Source: Tolumonas sp008015085 | GTDB lineage: Bacteria > Pseudomonadota > Gammaproteobacteria > Enterobacterales > Aeromonadaceae | Length of the DNA: 64,000 nucleotides | Reading direction: 5' to 3' | NCBI GenBank assembly: GCA_029265125.1 | Contig: JAJUJX010000005.1 | Location: 124,001 to 188,000, forward strand | Shown: piece after piece, positions 60,933 through 64,000 of the stretch | Layout: the number at the start of each line of letters is the position of its first letter | Position numbering within the stretch: the stretch's first letter is position 1 | Translations under genes and position numbers: made by a program | The notes under the pieces: generated by a model | Seen by the model: only the letters and a program-made list of their open reading frames with translations | Database searches by the model: none | What the model was told of the DNA's origin: nothing

Positions 60933-62681
60933 ATGGCTGGCAAAATCCCGCAATCCTTTATTGATGATCTGCTGAATCGAACCGACATTGTCGAGTTGAT
61001 CGATAGCCGCGTTCACCTGAAAAAAGCAGGCAAGAATTATCAGGCTTGCTGCCCGTTCCATAACGAAAAATCGCCTTCATTTTCTGTCAGCCCCGAAAAG
61101 CAGTTCTATCATTGCTTCGGTTGTGGTGCGCATGGCAATGCCATCGGTTTCCTGATGGAGTATGACGGGCTCAACTTCCCTGATGCAATTGGTGAACTGG
61201 CCAATCTGCACGGTCTGACCGTGCCGACTGATCAGCCACATCATCAGCAAGGGCCAGCACCCTCTGCCGATCACTATCAGCTGATGGAATGGGCTGCCCG
61301 CTATTTTCAGGGGCAGTTAAAGAGTGCACCACAAGCCATCGAATACCTGAAAAACCGCGGTTTAACCGGCGAAATTGTTAAACAGTTTGCTATTGGTTAC
61401 GCCCCTTCCGGCTGGGATGGCTTACGCCAGACCTTATCCCGTTCGGCGGCTACTGAAGCCCAGCTGGTTGAACTCGGTATGTTGATCAGTCGTGATGGCG
61501 GCGGTAGTTATGATCGGTTCCGGGATCGAATCATGTTTCCGATCCGTGACCGCCGAGGCCGGGTTATTGGCTTTGGAGGCCGGGTGTTAGGCGATGGGAC
61601 ACCAAAATACCTGAACTCACCGGAAACACCGATCTTCCACAAAGGCAAAGAACTGTTTGGTCTGTATCAGGTCAAGGAGAAACACCGATCTCCTGCCCGA
61701 ATCCTGATCGTCGAAGGCTATATGGATGTGGTGGCACTCGCTCAGTTTGGTGTTGATTATGCCGTCGCCTCATTAGGCACATCGACAACCGCTGATCATA
61801 TGCACCTGTTATTCCGCACAACCCCAGAAGTGGTATGCTGTTATGACGGTGATAATGCCGGTCGTGAAGCCGCCTGGCGTGCATTGGAAAATGCCCTGCC
61901 CAGCCTGCAGGATGGTAAAAACCTGCGGTTTGTCTTTTTACCACCGGAACATGATCCGGATAGCTTTATTCGCGCCTATGGGCGAGAAGCCTTTGAACAA
62001 CGACTGGATGAAGCGCAGTCATTTGCTGATTTCCTGTTTGAGCGCTTGACCCGTGATCTGAACCTCAGTGGCGAAGCCGGACAGAATGAACTGGCAAATA
62101 AAGCCATTGCTCTGATCCGCCGCATACCTGAAGGCTTCAACCGGGAAAGCCTGTTAACCAAACTGTCAGCCCAACTACGCTGGGGTGAAAATGAAAAGCG
62201 GCTGAAAGAGATATTCCGCCGTCAGGAACAGGAAGCACAGCAGGCCGCCACAGCTCCTCAGTCCAGCGGTAAGATCAAGCTGACCTTGATCCGTCGGGCG
62301 ATAGCACTGGTTGTTCAGCATCCACAACAAGCGGCATTACTACCTGTCATGCCGGATGTGCTAAAATCACTGAACGAACCGGGTATTGATGTACTGTTAG
62401 CACTGCTGGCGCAGCTGCATAACAACCCCATGACGACGGGTCAGTTACTGGAACACTGGCGCGGTACTCGTGAAGGGCGTGCATTAGCCCAGCTCGCAAT
62501 GCTGGATGAAGTGACCATTGGCGATAACATCCAGCAGGAGCTGGAAGATGTCTGTGATCGTCTGCTGGATCTTTATCTGCAGCAGCGTTTAGACAATCTG
62601 CTCAATCAGAACCAACTGAATCTTGAAGAAAAACAGGAGCTTCAGTTTTTGCTGGCAGAATATAAACGTACAACGAAATAA
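60933..62681 (+). CDS. dnaG: DNA primase
   Basis: This 582-residue enzyme makes RNA primers for replication. The amino-terminal zinc-binding domain is intact (CCPFHNEKSPSF near residue 39, HCFGCGAHG near 61). The Toprim core has ILIVEGYMDVVAL near 260 and CCYDGDNAGREAAWRAL near 305, and a carboxy-terminal helicase-binding domain follows (about 435-582). I start it at ATG 60933 (MAGKIPQSFIDD), just after the terminator, because an earlier frame starts inside the hairpin. Length equals E. coli DnaG (581). Middle gene of rpsU-dnaG-rpoD. Confidence 0.96.
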   Translation: MAGKIPQSFIDDLLNRTDIVELIDSRVHLKKAGKNYQACCPFHNEKSPSFSVSPEKQFYHCFGCGAHGNAIGFLMEYDGLNFPDAIGELANLHGLTVPTDQPHHQQGPAPSADHYQLMEWAARYFQGQLKSAPQAIEYLKNRGLTGEIVKQFAIGYAPSGWDGLRQTLSRSAATEAQLVELGMLISRDGGGSYDRFRDRIMFPIRDRRGRVIGFGGRVLGDGTPKYLNSPETPIFHKGKELFGLYQVKEKHRSPARILIVEGYMDVVALAQFGVDYAVASLGTSTTADHMHLLFRTTPEVVCCYDGDNAGREAAWRALENALPSLQDGKNLRFVFLPPEHDPDSFIRAYGREAFEQRLDEAQSFADFLFERLTRDLNLSGEAGQNELANKAIALIRRIPEGFNRESLLTKLSAQLRWGENEKRLKEIFRRQEQEAQQAATAPQSSGKIKLTLIRRAIALVVQHPQQAALLPVMPDVLKSLNEPGIDVLLALLAQLHNNPMTTGQLLEHWRGTREGRALAQLAMLDEVTIGDNIQQELEDVCDRLLDLYLQQRLDNLLNQNQLNLEEKQELQFLLAEYKRTTK

Positions 62682-62927
62682 ATAGCTGTCAGCTTGAATT
62701 TCAACCGCTGCAGCACTATATGATTAAGACAGCCCGGATTCGGGATTATAGCTACTTGAAGTTGCAACACTGCACTGAACAAACCGCTTACCCTGTATGA
62801 AAGAGAACGGGGCGGATTTTTACTTTGTCGTTAACGTGCAAAATGGCCGTCGTTTCATTATAATCGGCGGATTTTACGCCACCGGGCAAGAACATCTGCC
62901 CAAGTAAGTACCAACCGGATGAGTTCT
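62682..62927 (+). promoter_or_regulatory. dnaG-rpoD intergenic region
   Basis: This 246-base spacer holds a poor hairpin (CCGC-tta-CCC with GGG-GCGG) before ATTTTTA at 62784-62822, and a perfect -10 TATAAT at 62859-62864 without a good -35. The latter could give rpoD its own transcript. No heat-shock consensus is clear. Confidence 0.35.
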
Positions 62928-64000
62928 ATGGAGCAAACCCCTCAGTCGCAACTAAAACTCCTCGTTGCCAAAGGTAAAGAGCAGGGTTATCTGACTTACG
63001 CTGAAGTAAACGATCATCTGCCACAGGATATCGTTGACTCTGATCAGATAGAAGACATTATTCAGATGATCAATGACATGGGTATCCAGGTCGTTGAAAG
63101 CGTACCTGATGCCGATGATTTGTTGCTGACCGAAAGCAGTGCCGCCGATGAAGACGCAGCCGAGGCTGCAGCACAGGTACTGGCATCTGTTGAATCTGAA
63201 ATCGGCCGTACTACCGACCCGGTACGTATGTACATGCGCGAAATGGGAACGGTAGAACTGTTGACCCGTGAAGGCGAAATCGACATCGCCAAACGAATCG
63301 AAGACGGTATCAACCAGGTACAAAGCTCCGTTGCTGAATATCCGGAAGCCATCACCTATCTGCTGGATCAATTTGATCGTTTTGAAGCAGGCCATATTCG
63401 TCTCGGTGACATTATCTCTGGCTTTGTCAGCGAAGATGATGATTTACCGCCTACAGCTACCAACATTGGTTCAGGTCTGGATGATGAAGATCTGGCTGAT
63501 GATGACAGCAGCGATGATGACGAAGAAGACGAAGATGGCGACAGTGACAGCGATGCGGATGAAGATACTGGTCCGGATCCTGAAGTTGCCCGTGAAAAAT
63601 TTGCCGCACTGCGTGTCCAGTATGAAAAAACGCGTGATGCTATCAAAGCAAATGGCCGTGATAGCGAAGTCGCTAAGGTTCAGATTTTAGAACTGGCTAA
63701 CGTATTCAAAGAGTTCCGTCTGGTACCAAAACAGTTTGACCGTCTGGTCAACAGCATGCGCGATATGATGGAGCGTGTACGTGTTCAGGAACGTCTGATC
63801 CTGCGTTACTGCGTTGAATACGCAAAGATGCCGAAGAAAAACTTTGTGGCAGCGTTCACTAACAATGAATCAAGCAATGGCTGGTTTGAATTTGCCAAAG
63901 GTAGTGGTAAGCCTTGGTCTGCCGCACTGGAAAGCCAGGATGAAGACGTACAACGCTCTATCCTGAAACTCCAGCAGGTAGAGCAGGAAACCGGCCTGTC
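62928..64000 (+). CDS. rpoD: RNA polymerase sigma factor RpoD (sigma-70), partial
   Basis: The first 357 codons are present and the gene continues past the right edge. The amino terminus MEQTPQSQLKLLVAKGKEQGYLTYAEVNDHLP is region 1.1 (described here in two parts, residues 1-15 and 16-32). TTDPVRMYMREMGTVELLTREGE near 89-111 is region 1.2. The acidic non-conserved insert (Asp/Glu/Ser-rich, about 180-220) and the following conserved helices are typical of primary sigma factors. ATG 62928 has GGATGAG upstream. It is the housekeeping sigma factor and the last gene of the macromolecular synthesis operon. Confidence 0.97.
   Translation, partial: MEQTPQSQLKLLVAKGKEQGYLTYAEVNDHLPQDIVDSDQIEDIIQMINDMGIQVVESVPDADDLLLTESSAADEDAAEAAAQVLASVESEIGRTTDPVRMYMREMGTVELLTREGEIDIAKRIEDGINQVQSSVAEYPEAITYLLDQFDRFEAGHIRLGDIISGFVSEDDDLPPTATNIGSGLDDEDLADDDSSDDDEEDEDGDSDSDADEDTGPDPEVAREKFAALRVQYEKTRDAIKANGRDSEVAKVQILELANVFKEFRLVPKQFDRLVNSMRDMMERVRVQERLILRYCVEYAKMPKKNFVAAFTNNESSNGWFEFAKGSGKPWSAALESQDEDVQRSILKLQQVEQETGL

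Noticed and set aside
1..64000. CRISPR arrays, insertion sequences, prophage genes and defence systems
   Set aside because: I looked for regularly spaced repeats, transposase-like proteins, terminal inverted repeats and phage or defence domains and saw none.

Overview
This 64 kb window reads as a chromosomal segment of a facultatively anaerobic gammaproteobacterium. The NADH dehydrogenase operon has the enterobacterial layout with a fused NuoCD and a 908-residue NuoG. The blocks gppA-rhlB/trxA-rho, cca/folK-folB/plsY/tsaD/rpsU-dnaG-rpoD and mrcA/pilMNOPQ are classic gammaproteobacterial synteny, and the ExeA/ExeB pair points towards Aeromonadales. A Tolumonas-like member of Aeromonadaceae is my best guess, but that is inference from gene content, not a measured identity. 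No prophage, insertion sequence, CRISPR array or origin was seen; it is mostly core genome with a few accessory insertions.

Layout. 1-3.1 kb: aroB (start only) and aroK on the minus strand, then a dapA-type lyase preceded by a possible transcription attenuator, a HAD phosphatase, and a divergent Hfq-like protein. 3.2-12 kb: mrcA (PBP1a) divergent from pilMNOPQ (type IV pilus alignment complex and secretin), then rsmC. 12.4-15.1 kb: glgC-glgA (ADP-glucose glycogen synthesis). 15.1-17 kb: tRNA-Leu(CAG), a ComFB-family protein and an RlmD/RlmCD-type 23S rRNA methyltransferase. 17.1-26.4 kb: a galactose island with galETKM, a GalR/GalS repressor and mglBAC, with gal operators in front of both operons. 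27.2-41.9 kb: complete nuoA-N operon (respiratory complex I) behind a long leader. 42-47.7 kb: an alpha-glucoside module with a GntR/UTRA regulator, a YqhD-like alcohol dehydrogenase, a SemiSWEET, a GH4 6-phospho-alpha-glucosidase and a PTS EIICB; its promoter carries a good CRP site and helically phased repeats. 47.8-52.6 kb: gppA, rhlB, trxA, rho. 52.6-56.6 kb: inorganic triphosphatase ygiF and exeB-exeA (type II secretion assembly). 56.7-64 kb: cca, folK, folB, plsY, tsaD, and the macromolecular synthesis operon rpsU-dnaG-rpoD, with rpoD cut by the window end.

How the parts work together. Galactose enters through MglBAC and is converted by GalM/K/T/E, with one repressor gene between the two operons. 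Alpha-glucosides enter phosphorylated through the PTS permease and are hydrolysed inside the cell to glucose-6-phosphate plus a free hexose. Surplus hexose can be stored as glycogen through GlgC/GlgA. The nuo operon supplies NADH oxidation. The pil and exe genes belong to related cell-envelope machines that need passage or anchoring through peptidoglycan, which mrcA helps to build.

Most promising for follow-up: the dapA leader, where a short ORF stop codon lies inside an antiterminator arm; the Hfq-like protein, which lacks the Sm2 histidine; the SemiSWEET placed behind a strand-polarised hairpin in the alpha-glucoside operon; and the promoter architecture of that operon.
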